Shown here: piece after piece, positions 6,320 through 12,553 of the stretch
Layout of the letters: each line of letters opens with the position of its first letter
Position numbering within the stretch: position 1 is the first letter of the stretch
From: Clostridiaceae bacterium
Lineage (GTDB): Bacteria; Bacillota; Clostridia; Oscillospirales; Acutalibacteraceae
Assembly (NCBI GenBank): GCA_904501705.1
Contig: CAJGCA010000037.1
Location: 1 to 16,074, forward strand
Direction: 5' to 3'
DNA length: 16,074 nucleotides
Notes under the pieces: generated by a model
Told to the model about the DNA's origin: nothing
What the model saw: the letters and a program-made list of their open reading frames with translations, nothing else
Database searches by the model: none
Program-made: the position numbers and the translations under genes

Positions 6320-7755
6320 AATTGCTCCTCCTTCACAAACAGCGAGTGCGTACCGTCGCGCATTTGCTTTTCCTCATCCGACATCGCATAGCCCATCTTA
6401 ATGAGCAAATCATAGTAGGCGGACAAGCGTTCGTTGGTTTTGTATTCGCCGTCATACGAGGTGAAATACCCTTTTTTGTTGTTGTCATTCATATACAGCA
6501 ACACCATCAACCACAGCTTGCGCATAGGATCGAAGGCAACCGCGTCGAGCACTTGATCGTATGCAAGCTCTTCCTCGTAATCGTTCAAATCAAGGATATC
6601 GTACACATCTGACTCATCGATGTATCTGCTATCGTCACCTTCGAGATACATCCAAAAGGCGACGATCTCTGTTAGATACTTTTTCACCGTCGACTCGCTG
6701 ACGTTACGCGCAAACTCCCAACGCAGGTCATACGCCCGCTCGCGTGCTTCTTCCAGTTTGGCCATCCGTTCGCGCTCTTCCAATTTCTTCTTCTCAGACT
6801 CGTCATCTCGCTTATTCTCTTCGTCGGTATACTCACGATAAACTGAGACGTAATTGCTTGATTTGTTATAAAAGTATTTGACTGTGTCCGCATCCTCCGG
6901 GACCTTCACCTCACCACAGCAATAGCCGTTATAAGCTGCTATGTATTTCAGCCCGCTGACATCGCTCGTCTCCGTTGCAAAGCTTTGTATCACAGCAAGA
7001 TATTGTGCGAACTTTTCAGCACGTTTCTCCGTGTCGATCGCTTGCCGTAGCTGATATTTGAAGTTGTCCGTGCCGATCACGGTGAGCAATCCATCTCTCG
7101 TTTTTTGGTCTTTCACTTTGTCCAGTTCCATATAGTCCGCAAGCGTGGCACCGCGTTCGGCCGACTTTTTGAATTTTTCCGCATCCAACTCGAGCAGCTT
7201 TACGCGGCGGCGTACCGTTGACTGCGACAAGCCACTCTTTTCCGCCACCTGCTCGATGCTGTCACCAAAATCCATCATCATCTGTAATCCCTGCGCCTGC
7301 TCATACAATGTCAGATCACTGCGCTGCATATTTTCGAGCAACATCGTGCCGATCTGCTCCTGCGCGCTCATCTCCACGATAACGCATGGTACCTCCGTGA
7401 GCCCCGCCAGTTTCGCCGCGGCACATCGACGGTGACCGATAATGACGGTGTACCCGTCCTCTCGCTTCTTTGCGTTCATCTGACGCCGCAATTCCTCGCT
7501 CGGGTTTTCATCATACGCCTTAGACAGCGCCTTCCACTCGTCGTGCGTCAGCGAGTGACCGCGCACCACCGTGAGGTTTTGCATAATGCCTTTGGCTTTG
7601 ATGCTGTCAGCAAGCTCGGTCAGATCGCCGAGATTCTTGCGCGGGTTGTCAGGGTGCGGGAACAGCTCACTCACCGGCAGATACACCAGCGTCTCGCGCC
7701 CATCGTCCGCAAACTCTTCTAAAGCCCGCTCAACCATTTCCATTGTTTTACTCAT
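6316..7755 (-). CDS. ParB/Spo0J-like nuclease-domain protein
   Basis: The 479-residue protein has the ParB N-terminal fold: VYLPVSELFPHPDNPRKNLG and LADSIKAKGIMQNLTVV (23-64), GHRR (107-110) and ENMQR (141-145). It then has a helix-turn-helix, IEQVAEKSGLSQSTVRRRVK (167-186). GxRR and ENxQR correspond to the CTP-binding motifs of ParB clamps. About 35-40 extra residues (65-102) sit between the strand ending TVV and the GHRR motif, where typical ParB has only a few. A charged coiled coil (about 310-345) follows. No ParA gene accompanies it in this window, so partition is unproven; phage ParB-like proteins may instead be regulators or nucleases. ATG at 7755 has AAGGAGAG upstream. Confidence 0.9.
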   Translation of the reverse strand: MSKTMEMVERALEEFADDGRETLVYLPVSELFPHPDNPRKNLGDLTELADSIKAKGIMQNLTVVRGHSLTHDEWKALSKAYDENPSEELRRQMNAKKREDGYTVIIGHRRCAAAKLAGLTEVPCVIVEMSAQEQIGTMLLENMQRSDLTLYEQAQGLQMMMDFGDSIEQVAEKSGLSQSTVRRRVKLLELDAEKFKKSAERGATLADYMELDKVKDQKTRDGLLTVIGTDNFKYQLRQAIDTEKRAEKFAQYLAVIQSFATETSDVSGLKYIAAYNGYCCGEVKVPEDADTVKYFYNKSSNYVSVYREYTDEENKRDDESEKKKLEERERMAKLEEARERAYDLRWEFARNVSESTVKKYLTEIVAFWMYLEGDDSRYIDESDVYDILDLNDYEEELAYDQVLDAVAFDPMRKLWLMVLLYMNDNNKKGYFTSYDGEYKTNERLSAYYDLLIKMGYAMSDEEKQMRDGTHSLFVKEEQL

Positions 7756-7768
7756 TGTTGCTCTCTCC

Positions 7769-8956
7769 TTACTTGTTTAATTTAGCCCACTTCCGTTGGG
7801 CTTGCTTTTTTCTTGCCCTGCGGCAGTCATTACAAAAGTCATTACTTTTTCTCTCGTAAAACGTTGCGCCGCAGCGACGACAGTATTGCGGCCGAATGCG
7901 CTGAAATTCTGTGCACGCGTCACAATCTGCGCAACCTGCCTCACACCGGCTGTTTCGATCATCCCAGTGCACACACATTGCACGTTGAAAATAATGATCG
8001 TAATCGCCTTTCTTCATCTCCAGTGTTCTATACAATAGAACATCCGCGAGCCGCTCGATATCGCTTCTGACCGCTGTTCGTGTGCGCGATAGGTGTACGG
8101 CTTGCCGCACGGTCGGCTCAGGGGCTCCATCACCCCAACCACCGTCTCCCATATACGCGCGCACCTTATCGGCATTCTCAGTGAGGTATACGAAATACAC
8201 CTTCCCGCGGACAGCTTTCTCGGACTTGCCGATCGCGTTACCGATCGCGGTATAGCTATCACCGCTCTTGATGCCGTCTGCGAGGATCTGATAGTCCCGC
8301 TCTGTCCACGCGCTCTCCGGGCTGTGGTTGTCCGCTTTCACGGGGCGGTACTTAATTCCAAGATCCGTGCAGCGCCGCTGTATTGCGCCGGCAGAACGGT
8401 GCAGTATTTTCGAAAGTTCCATATACCCGTACCGCTGTGCTTTTAGCAAATCCACCAACCGCTGATCCTCTATCGGTGTCCACGGATCTTTGCGCTGCAG
8501 AGCAAAGGCGGCATAATCCTTCTTGCGCTGCTCCGCGACCCACTCCGGCTCTTCGCCCGGGATTAACGGCTCGAATTTGGAAAAATCCAAAAAAGAGCGA
8601 TTTGCTTTCGCCCATTCCCAGAACTCATCAAGATACACCACACGAAAGCTATTCTTATCCACACGTTTGGTATGTACCGGCAGTCCGCGCTCTTCCACCC
8701 AGGATTTCATTTTATATGAGTAGTTTGTTTGCGATCCTGTCACGGCAATAATCAGCTGATTCAACGTCACGTAATCGCCGCCCATCAGAGCAGGCCCAAG
8801 CTGTAATCTGGCAGCGCGCGACTTGACGGCCGACACCGTACGGTTCAAATTATTGGCCAAAGTTGGGATGGAATACTTGCCCCAGTTCTCCTCGAGGTAG
8901 GCTTCGTCCTGCGGCGTCCACGTGCGTTTTCCAAGCGGCGGCGAAGCGTGAGTCAT
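7769..8956 (-). CDS. Three-repeat Myb/SANT-like DNA-binding phage protein with zinc tail
   Basis: The 395-residue protein carries three Myb/SANT-like helix-turn-helix units: about 13-54 (WTPQDEAYLEENWGK then TVSAVKSRAARLQLG), 159-203 (WTPIEDQRLVDLL then SAGAIQRRCTDLGI) and 217-258 (WTERDYQILADGI then SEKAVRGKVYF). A Cys-rich C-terminus follows, with C328, C338, C342, C345, C348 and a zinc ribbon CRRCG-x-CNDC (359-378). Proteins of this design occur in Firmicute prophages next to replication genes and are assumed to bind DNA at repeated sites. The target is unknown. ATG at 8956 has AAAGGAGAG upstream and overlaps the previous stop as ATGA. It lies directly upstream of the ParB-like gene. Confidence 0.87.
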   Translation of the reverse strand: MTHASPPLGKRTWTPQDEAYLEENWGKYSIPTLANNLNRTVSAVKSRAARLQLGPALMGGDYVTLNQLIIAVTGSQTNYSYKMKSWVEERGLPVHTKRVDKNSFRVVYLDEFWEWAKANRSFLDFSKFEPLIPGEEPEWVAEQRKKDYAAFALQRKDPWTPIEDQRLVDLLKAQRYGYMELSKILHRSAGAIQRRCTDLGIKYRPVKADNHSPESAWTERDYQILADGIKSGDSYTAIGNAIGKSEKAVRGKVYFVYLTENADKVRAYMGDGGWGDGAPEPTVRQAVHLSRTRTAVRSDIERLADVLLYRTLEMKKGDYDHYFQRAMCVHWDDRNSRCEAGCADCDACTEFQRIRPQYCRRCGATFYERKSNDFCNDCRRARKKQAQRKWAKLNK

Positions 8957-9243
8957 TTCTCGCTCTCCTTTCTTACCACCCGCACGTGCTTGGCCGCGTA
9001 CTGTTTGCCCACAGACTTTCCATAGCTCAACCCTTGCGCCTCCGCTTCACGGTTGACCCGCTCGATCGCCGCCATGTTGTTGGTCAGCTTTGTTTTTTGG
9101 ATGCTGCCTCCGCGCTTAGCTCGATATTTCTTGCAGAACTCCACGCAAGACGGACAGTTTAACCTTGAATGCTTATAGGCGATAAATACGTCACCGCACA
9201 TCGCGCATACCTTTTTGACCGGCTCGTTTTTCTTTTTGCTCAC
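8953..9243 (-). CDS. Small zinc-finger phage protein
   Basis: The 96-residue, strongly basic protein has one four-cysteine zinc knuckle near its start: VCAMCGDVF and NCPSCVEFC (C13, C16, C30, C33). A positively charged helical C-terminus follows. The role is probably nucleic-acid binding (inference). It uses GTG at 9243, preceded by AAGGTG 5-6 bases upstream; no other start lies before the zinc knuckle. Its stop overlaps the Myb-like gene start by 4 bases. Confidence 0.8.
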   Translation of the reverse strand: MSKKKNEPVKKVCAMCGDVFIAYKHSRLNCPSCVEFCKKYRAKRGGSIQKTKLTNNMAAIERVNREAEAQGLSYGKSVGKQYAAKHVRVVRKESEK

Positions 9244-9286
9244 GATCGCACCTTCTTCATCTAATGTCTAACGTCTACCGTCTGTC

Positions 9287-10090
9287 TTAACACCGCATCC
9301 GCGGTTTGATTGTCACCCGCTGCACCTCAACGTAGACCGTCTCTTGCACAGGGATGCCCGTCACCTCACTCACACCGTTGTAGCTCGCCGCTTTGTCGAT
9401 GTAGTATCCGTGACGCTCGGGCGGCTCTTTCTTCCACTGCTTTGCGGAGATAACCTCGATCACCGGCTTCGGCCGCACAAGGTTACGACTGCAGGAATAC
9501 CGCCACTTATGTACCGCACCGGCTTTTCTGTGCGTCTTTTCGGTCTCTTTGATGAGATACTCTGCGAGTTTCCCGTACTGCCCCGAATCATCCAACGGCG
9601 ACCACGGGAAACGCAGGTGCAGCGGCTCTCCTCTCTCCCTCTCCTCCGGGGTATAATAGGTCTCGGCAAGCAGGGACTTCCACAACCGCTTGACCGACTT
9701 CATCCCGCTCGGCAGATCGTTGATCACCAGGTGATGGTGGATTCGCTTGCTTTCATATTCCGTCACCGCCACCCGTTTGAGCTCACTCCCTTTCACGCGA
9801 TAAAGATCCCGCAGTTTCCGTAGAAACCTCTCCCGATCTCTGGCCGCTTCTTCTTCCGTCGGTACCCGCGCCATCGGATAGGTGAACACCGCGTGCCAGT
9901 CTCCGGGATGGAAGTTGGCATTGAGAATGCGTCGCAGCTCGGCAACCGCTTTGTCACGGTTGACCTTCATCTGCGCCTCAGAGCTCTCGTGAATCGTATT
10001 CCCGCGAGCAATCTTCTTGCCGTAGCGAGCGGAGTAGGTTTTCTTCACCTCAACGGTACGTCCCGCCCTCCACGTTTTACGCAAATACAT
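9287..10090 (-). CDS. HUH-type replication-associated (Rep) endonuclease, ORF2/G2P-like
   Basis: This 267-residue protein has the three signature regions of HUH Rep proteins. Motif 1 is WHAVFTYP (65-72). Motif 2 is SKRIHHHLVIN (114-124), whose histidines would hold the metal. Motif 3 is QYGKLAEYLIKETEK (171-185), where Y172 or Y178 would attack DNA. HUH Reps nick one strand at an origin and stay bound by a tyrosine, driving rolling-circle replication. This family (REP_ORF2-G2P type) is found in Gram-positive prophages and small plasmids. The ATG at 10090 has GAGAGGAAA about 10 bases upstream. The leader contains a perfect inverted repeat (10146-10170) and is covered by a plus-strand small RNA candidate. 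Its substrate site is not proven. Confidence 0.87.
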   Translation of the reverse strand: MYLRKTWRAGRTVEVKKTYSARYGKKIARGNTIHESSEAQMKVNRDKAVAELRRILNANFHPGDWHAVFTYPMARVPTEEEAARDRERFLRKLRDLYRVKGSELKRVAVTEYESKRIHHHLVINDLPSGMKSVKRLWKSLLAETYYTPEERERGEPLHLRFPWSPLDDSGQYGKLAEYLIKETEKTHRKAGAVHKWRYSCSRNLVRPKPVIEVISAKQWKKEPPERHGYYIDKAASYNGVSEVTGIPVQETVYVEVQRVTIKPRMRC

Positions 10091-10145
10091 TGTCTCAATT
10101 TCCTCTCTCCCTTGGTCGGATTTCTAATACCTTTAGCAAGGCCGC

Positions 10146-10170
10146 AACAGGCGGTCAAAAACCGCCTGTT
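10146..10170. repeat. Perfect inverted repeat in the rep leader
   Basis: Arms AACAGGCGGT (10146-10155) and ACCGCCTGTT (10161-10170) pair perfectly around CAAAA. It lies 56 bases upstream of the rep start and directly before the -35 box of the plus-strand small RNA promoter. No T tract follows on the minus strand, so it is a poor terminator for the early operon. It could be a Rep binding or nick hairpin, an operator, or an attenuator stem. Confidence 0.7.
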
Positions 10171-10173
10171 TTC

Positions 10174-10202
10174 TTGACTTTTTCGGTATTTTAAGGTACA
10201 AT
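10174..10202 (+). promoter_or_regulatory. Near-consensus sigma-70-type promoter for the small RNA
   Basis: TTGACT (10174-10179) and TACAAT (10197-10202) are separated by exactly 17 bases. They point away from rep, against the direction of all surrounding genes. Predicted start of transcription is about 10208-10210. Confidence 0.8.
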
Positions 10203-10208
10203 ATAAAT

Positions 10209-10332
10209 GTCGATGAAACTTGCAGTTTTGCAAGCGGTGTTACGCTCTCACACACCGCCCGATTTCATCGGCTGCAGACATTGTCTGCTCTCTTTCTAAG
10301 AACGATGAGGATCTTCCTCATCGTTCTTTTTT
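10209..10332 (+). ncRNA. Candidate structured small RNA antisense to the rep leader
   Basis: The predicted transcript runs from the promoter at 10174-10202 to the terminator at 10298-10332, about 120 bases. The closing stem is CGATGAAA (10211-10218) with TTTCATCG (10263-10270). Inside it are hairpin CTTGCA-GTTT-TGCAAG (10219-10234) and hairpin CGGTGT/ACACCG (10235-10240 with 10252-10257), whose 11-base loop TACGCTCTCAC is C/U-rich. Outside is hairpin GCAGAC-ATT-GTCTGC (10274-10288), then a C/U-rich linker and the terminator. The whole element is a three-way junction plus two hairpins. It lies opposite the leader of the rep transcript. A 28-30 codon frame crosses it but has no ribosome binding site. 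I do not match it to a known RNA family. Confidence 0.72.
10298..10332 (+). terminator. Strong Rho-independent terminator of the small RNA
   Basis: A perfect 14-bp stem, AAGAACGATGAGGA (10298-10311) with TCCTCATCGTTCTT (10315-10328), has loop TCT and continues into T residues to 10332. There is no T tract on the minus-strand side. It therefore terminates plus-strand transcription, although every nearby gene is on the minus strand. Confidence 0.88.
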
Positions 10333-10600
10333 ATGCTCTCTTTGTGGTGGGCTGCTCGAGCATATCCCAGATCATAAGAAGCCACGGTGTCCTCGCAGGC
10401 GGCGGGTACCGCTCGCCGTATTTCACCACCATCGCGCGGTCGAAGTCCCGTCGCTGTTGCTCGGTCAGTGGCGAGTCGCACCGCAAACCCAACTCGCTAC
10501 AACGCCGCTCGTACTCACGGCGGATAAGCGGATGGGTCAGATCTGTCAAAAACCGCGTGTTGTTCTTTGCAGCGACCTCGTCACCGATCCATAAACTCAT
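10331..10600 (-). CDS. Small phage protein of unknown function
   Basis: An 89-residue protein starting MSLWIGDEVAAKNNTRFLTD, with a charged middle (IRREYERRCSELGLRCD) and WLLMIWDMLEQ near the end. I do not recognise it. It has two cysteines and no membrane segment. ATG at 10600 has GGGGTGAGG upstream and lies 20 bases inside the end of the replication-organizer-like gene. Its stop touches the end of the small RNA terminator on the other strand. Confidence 0.72.
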   Translation of the reverse strand: MSLWIGDEVAAKNNTRFLTDLTHPLIRREYERRCSELGLRCDSPLTEQQRRDFDRAMVVKYGERYPPPARTPWLLMIWDMLEQPTTKRA

Positions 10601-11294
10601 CTCGCCTCACCCCTTCCTCGCGCTCGCGTTCTTCTGGTTTTTTGAATACAGGTGTATAGTGCCACAAATCCCGCTCGAACTCTTCCAAATGTAGACTGCT
10701 CACCGGCGGGTTGGTAAATTCCGGACCTCTTCGTGATCGCCCGTACCGTTTCTCCCGCTCATTCTTCTCCTCGGCATACAATTGCTCTTTACGCTCCCAC
10801 GTGCGCACCGCGGCTTTCCAGTCTTGCATCTTTTTTCGGCCGACCATCCAGCCACCGCTCTCGTGGTAGTCATAGAACGCCTGCGGCTCGGTCAGCGTGT
10901 ACCCCTTTTCACGACAGTAGTCCGCGATCTCTTCCACCGTCGGCTTCTTGAACACCTTGCGCTTCGGTTTCTCCTCGCTCGAATCGTTCTCTTGAGAGGA
11001 AGGCGGCGCGGTCTTAGCTGTGGCAGATGAGGTGTCATTCCCCTCTTCTTCCTCAAGCCGAGAGGGCACCCCCCCACATCCAAACGCTCGCTTTCCATCG
11101 GCGGTCAGCTGCGCGCGAGCGCCGGTACCGACACGCGTGCTTGCAATCTCCAGAGCCAGTTTGAAAAACAGCTTGTCCACTATGGCTGTGTTGTCTGTAC
11201 GTGCCAACAGAACCTTGTTTTGATACAACTCACAAACGCCTGCCTGCTGGAGCACGTAGATACCGGCATAATTATGCCGCACCACCGCGCTCAA
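10581..11294 (-). CDS. Replication-organizer-like phage protein
   Basis: About 237 residues. The N-terminal part (VVRHNYAGIYVLQQAG then VDKLFFKLALEI) is unfamiliar. A low-complexity acidic linker (EEEEGNDTSSATAKTAPPSS) follows. The conserved segment is PTVEEIADYCREKGY, FYDYHESGGWMVGRKKM, QDWKAAVRTWERK. That segment is the C-terminal signature found in many phage replisome organizer and DnaD-like proteins, where it is thought to help load helicase. The tail is highly charged. TTG at 11294 is chosen because GGAGG lies 7 bases upstream and it overlaps the previous stop as TTGA; a TTG at 11336 would span that binding site. Together with Rep it forms the replication module. Confidence 0.78.
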   Translation of the reverse strand: MSAVVRHNYAGIYVLQQAGVCELYQNKVLLARTDNTAIVDKLFFKLALEIASTRVGTGARAQLTADGKRAFGCGGVPSRLEEEEGNDTSSATAKTAPPSSQENDSSEEKPKRKVFKKPTVEEIADYCREKGYTLTEPQAFYDYHESGGWMVGRKKMQDWKAAVRTWERKEQLYAEEKNEREKRYGRSRRGPEFTNPPVSSLHLEEFERDLWHYTPVFKKPEEREREEGVRRDEFMDR

Positions 11295-11590
11295 ATAGGC
11301 GCCTCCAGACAACACACTTCGGTAACGGTCTTGCAAAGACCGAGCGCGTAGCCATACTCACGGTTAGCGCCGAGGCTCTTCTCCCATCCGGGCAACATCA
11401 CGACCGCATCGGCGGCTTCGATCATCGGCAGACAGATCTGCATATACTTTTTGAGGTCGCCCATCCCCTGCGGCAATATTGCCGGATTGAGCACCTTGTG
11501 CCCTTCCTTGATGAGCTCCCGCTCGACCTTCGCAAAATTCTCTTGGTAGTTCTCCACGCCCGTGATCGGACCTGCTATGTAAATGATCAT
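11291..11590 (-). CDS. DUF4406 protein (nucleoside deoxyribosyltransferase-like)
   Basis: The 99-residue protein begins MIIYIAGPITGVENYQENFA and contains VLNPAILPQGM, and DAVVMLPGWEKSLGANREYG. This is the DUF4406 family, a Rossmann-like fold related to nucleoside 2-deoxyribosyltransferases. AGPITG would bind the nucleobase/sugar and the Glu of ANREYG matches the catalytic Glu region. A role in nucleotide metabolism or base modification during infection is plausible but unproven. ATG at 11590 has AGGAGGAGAG upstream and overlaps the stop of the small membrane protein by 4 bases. Confidence 0.87.
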   Translation of the reverse strand: MIIYIAGPITGVENYQENFAKVERELIKEGHKVLNPAILPQGMGDLKKYMQICLPMIEAADAVVMLPGWEKSLGANREYGYALGLCKTVTEVCCLEAPI

Positions 11591-11778
11591 TGATCTCTCT
11601 CCTCCTGCAGATTATTACTGTATCGGTTATACATACCGACGCCGACGGCCAGCAGACCGAGCCCGACCGCTCCGCCCGTGGCGATCGAGCCGAACGCCGC
11701 GCCCGCATCACCCGCCGATGCACTCGCGAGCATCACCGCGATGCCGATCCACGCGAGCACTCCTCCGAGGATTCTCAT
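11587..11778 (-). CDS. Small membrane protein (two TM segments)
   Basis: A 63-residue protein starting MRILGGVLAWIGIAVMLASA. It has hydrophobic glycine/alanine-rich segments at about residues 3-20 and 30-49 and ends in a soluble tail (NRYSNNLQEERDQ). The start is set by GGAGGTGGGCGC directly before ATG 11778 and by the ATGA overlap with the excisionase-like gene; a longer frame extending to 11955 would overlap that gene. Function unknown. Confidence 0.72.
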   Translation of the reverse strand: MRILGGVLAWIGIAVMLASASAGDAGAAFGSIATGGAVGLGLLAVGVGMYNRYSNNLQEERDQ

Positions 11779-12026
11779 GCGCCCACCTCCCGAATGCCGA
11801 AACCAAACTTGTCGATCTCCCAGGGAAGATACCCGAGGTATTCCATCATTTTGTCCTTGCGGATACGCCACTCGTTGCCTGTCTTTTGTGCGGGCAGCTC
11901 TCCCGAGGTAACCATCCGCCGAACGCTCTCGCTCGTCTTGCCGAGTATTCGACATGCCATCGGGATATCAAAGATCACCGGTACCTCTTTCCAATCGGTC
12001 ACCGGCACAAACGTTGCGTGTGTCAT
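11775..12026 (-). CDS. Excisionase-like HTH (MerR/HTH_17) DNA-binding protein
   Basis: The 83-residue protein contains DIPMACRILGKTSESVRRMV and TSGELPAQKTGNEWRIRKDK, the winged helix-turn-helix pattern of HTH_17/MerR-like excisionase proteins: recognition helix, then SGELPAxKxGxxWRI wing. In a lysogeny region it could be the directionality factor for the integrase or an early regulator. Its distance from the integrase (about 2.6 kb) and opposite strand leave both open. ATG at 12026 has AGAGGGCAAGG upstream. Confidence 0.82.
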   Translation of the reverse strand: MTHATFVPVTDWKEVPVIFDIPMACRILGKTSESVRRMVTSGELPAQKTGNEWRIRKDKMMEYLGYLPWEIDKFGFGIREVGA

Positions 12027-12061
12027 TGCCTTGCCCTCTCTTTCCGTTATATAAGCGCCGC

Positions 12062-12214
12062 TTATTTTTTAAGTACAAGATGCTCACCGGTATGCTTGTC
12101 CATCAGAATGTTGCAGCCGTCCTGCTCTCTCACGTAGACATAGCAACTCGGGTCATACCCTTCATTAGATAGGCGGATCTTCTCATCTCGTGTCAGCCGT
12201 CGCGGTTGTTTCAT
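12062..12214 (-). CDS. DUF6906 family small phage protein
   Basis: A 50-residue gene from ATG 12214 to TAA 12062: MKQPRRLTRDEKIRLSNEGY, DPSCYVYVREQDGCNI, LMDKHTGEHLVLKK. The pattern MKQxRRxTRxxKIxLxxxGxxPxxYxVVxE...HxxTGExxVL is that of DUF6906, a family of tiny proteins in Firmicute phages and mobile elements, usually beside early regulators. Function unknown. It has a strong binding site, GGAGGTGAGAACG before ATG. A perfect palindrome matching the repressor operator lies 14 bases upstream. Confidence 0.78.
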   Translation of the reverse strand: MKQPRRLTRDEKIRLSNEGYDPSCYVYVREQDGCNILMDKHTGEHLVLKK

Positions 12215-12227
12215 CGTTCTCACCTCC

Positions 12228-12254
12228 AGCAATTGCACAGTTCGTGCAATTGCT
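12228..12254. promoter_or_regulatory. Operator-like palindrome inside the early transcript
   Basis: Arms AGCAATTGCAC (12228-12238) and GTGCAATTGCT (12244-12254) surround AGTTC. The core (AATTGCAC, AGTTC, GTGCAATT) is identical to the operator at 12471-12491. It overlaps the stop codon of the Cro-like gene and sits just before the DUF6906 ribosome binding site. It may act as a second repressor site, an RNA hairpin, or both. Confidence 0.7.
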
Positions 12255-12450
12255 AAACATAAAAAATAGACTCAACAGTCGTATTGTAAAAATTGGCAAT
12301 ACGTATCTTAATTGAGTCGCGCGGAACACGCTGACCCCGTTCGTACATAGACAAAGCCGAAACGCTGATTCCAATCGCTTCGGCTACTTGTCCCTGCGGC
12401 ATCGTCCCTCGTAGCGAAACAAGCCTGCCGCCTATCGTATTTTTTTCCAT
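12253..12450 (-). CDS. Cro-like XRE-family regulator
   Basis: The 65-residue protein is a single XRE helix-turn-helix: GRLVSLRGTMPQGQVAEAIG then ISVSALSMYERGQRVPR, and it ends FYNTTVESIFYV. This is the normal size of a Cro-like protein. It is the first gene of the leftward early operon and diverges from the CI-like repressor; the two share SALSMYERGQR/SAISMYERGQR in the recognition region, so they probably bind the same operators. ATG at 12450 has GAGGTGATTGAC upstream. Transcription would come from the promoter at 12494-12522 and cross the operator at 12470-12492. Confidence 0.85.
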   Translation of the reverse strand: MEKNTIGGRLVSLRGTMPQGQVAEAIGISVSALSMYERGQRVPRDSIKIRIANFYNTTVESIFYV

Positions 12451-12469
12451 GTCAATCACCTCGAAACAT

Positions 12470-12492
12470 AAATTGCACAGTTCGTGCAATTT
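12470..12492. promoter_or_regulatory. Repressor operator at the start of the early transcript
   Basis: Perfect palindrome AAATTGCAC (12470-12478), AGTTC, GTGCAATTT (12484-12492). It covers the predicted start site and touches the -10 box of the leftward early promoter, the ideal place for a repressor to block initiation. Confidence 0.82.
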
Positions 12493-12493
12493 G

Positions 12494-12522
12494 ATATTAC
12501 CACATTCATTTCACCGTGTCAA
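12494..12522 (-). promoter_or_regulatory. Leftward early promoter
   Basis: On the minus strand, TTGACA (12522-12517) and TAATAT (12499-12494) are separated by 17 bases. This drives the Cro-like gene and probably the whole early operon. It is flanked by operators on both sides. Confidence 0.85.
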
Positions 12523-12526
12523 GCAT

Positions 12527-12549
12527 AAATTTCACATTTTGTAAAATTT
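12527..12549. promoter_or_regulatory. Repressor operator between the divergent promoters
   Basis: Imperfect palindrome AAATTTCAC (12527-12535), ATTTT, GTAAAATTT (12541-12549), following the same CAC-N5-GTR pattern as the other sites. It lies between the -35 boxes of the two divergent promoters, so a bound repressor could touch both. Confidence 0.6.
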
Positions 12550-12553
12550 TCCG

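Noticed and set aside
9258..9286. Short repeats of the type TCTAAYGTCTA/ACGTCTACCGTCTGTCT between rep and the zinc-finger gene.
   Set aside because: The units are too short and irregular to be called an iteron set or CRISPR; possibly slippage.
9344..9823. 159-codon plus-strand frame opposite rep.
   Set aside because: It is the reverse shadow of the HUH Rep gene, lacks a start signal and resembles no protein.
10207..10299. A 28-30 codon frame on the plus strand inside the small RNA, starting ATG near the predicted transcript start.
   Set aside because: There is no ribosome binding site, the first ATG may lie upstream of the transcript start, the peptide has no toxin-like hydrophobic helix, and the bases are fully explained by stems. 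A leaderless peptide cannot be excluded.
11779..11955. N-terminal extension of the small membrane protein frame.
   Set aside because: It overlaps the excisionase-like gene in another frame, and a perfect ribosome binding site marks the start at 11778.
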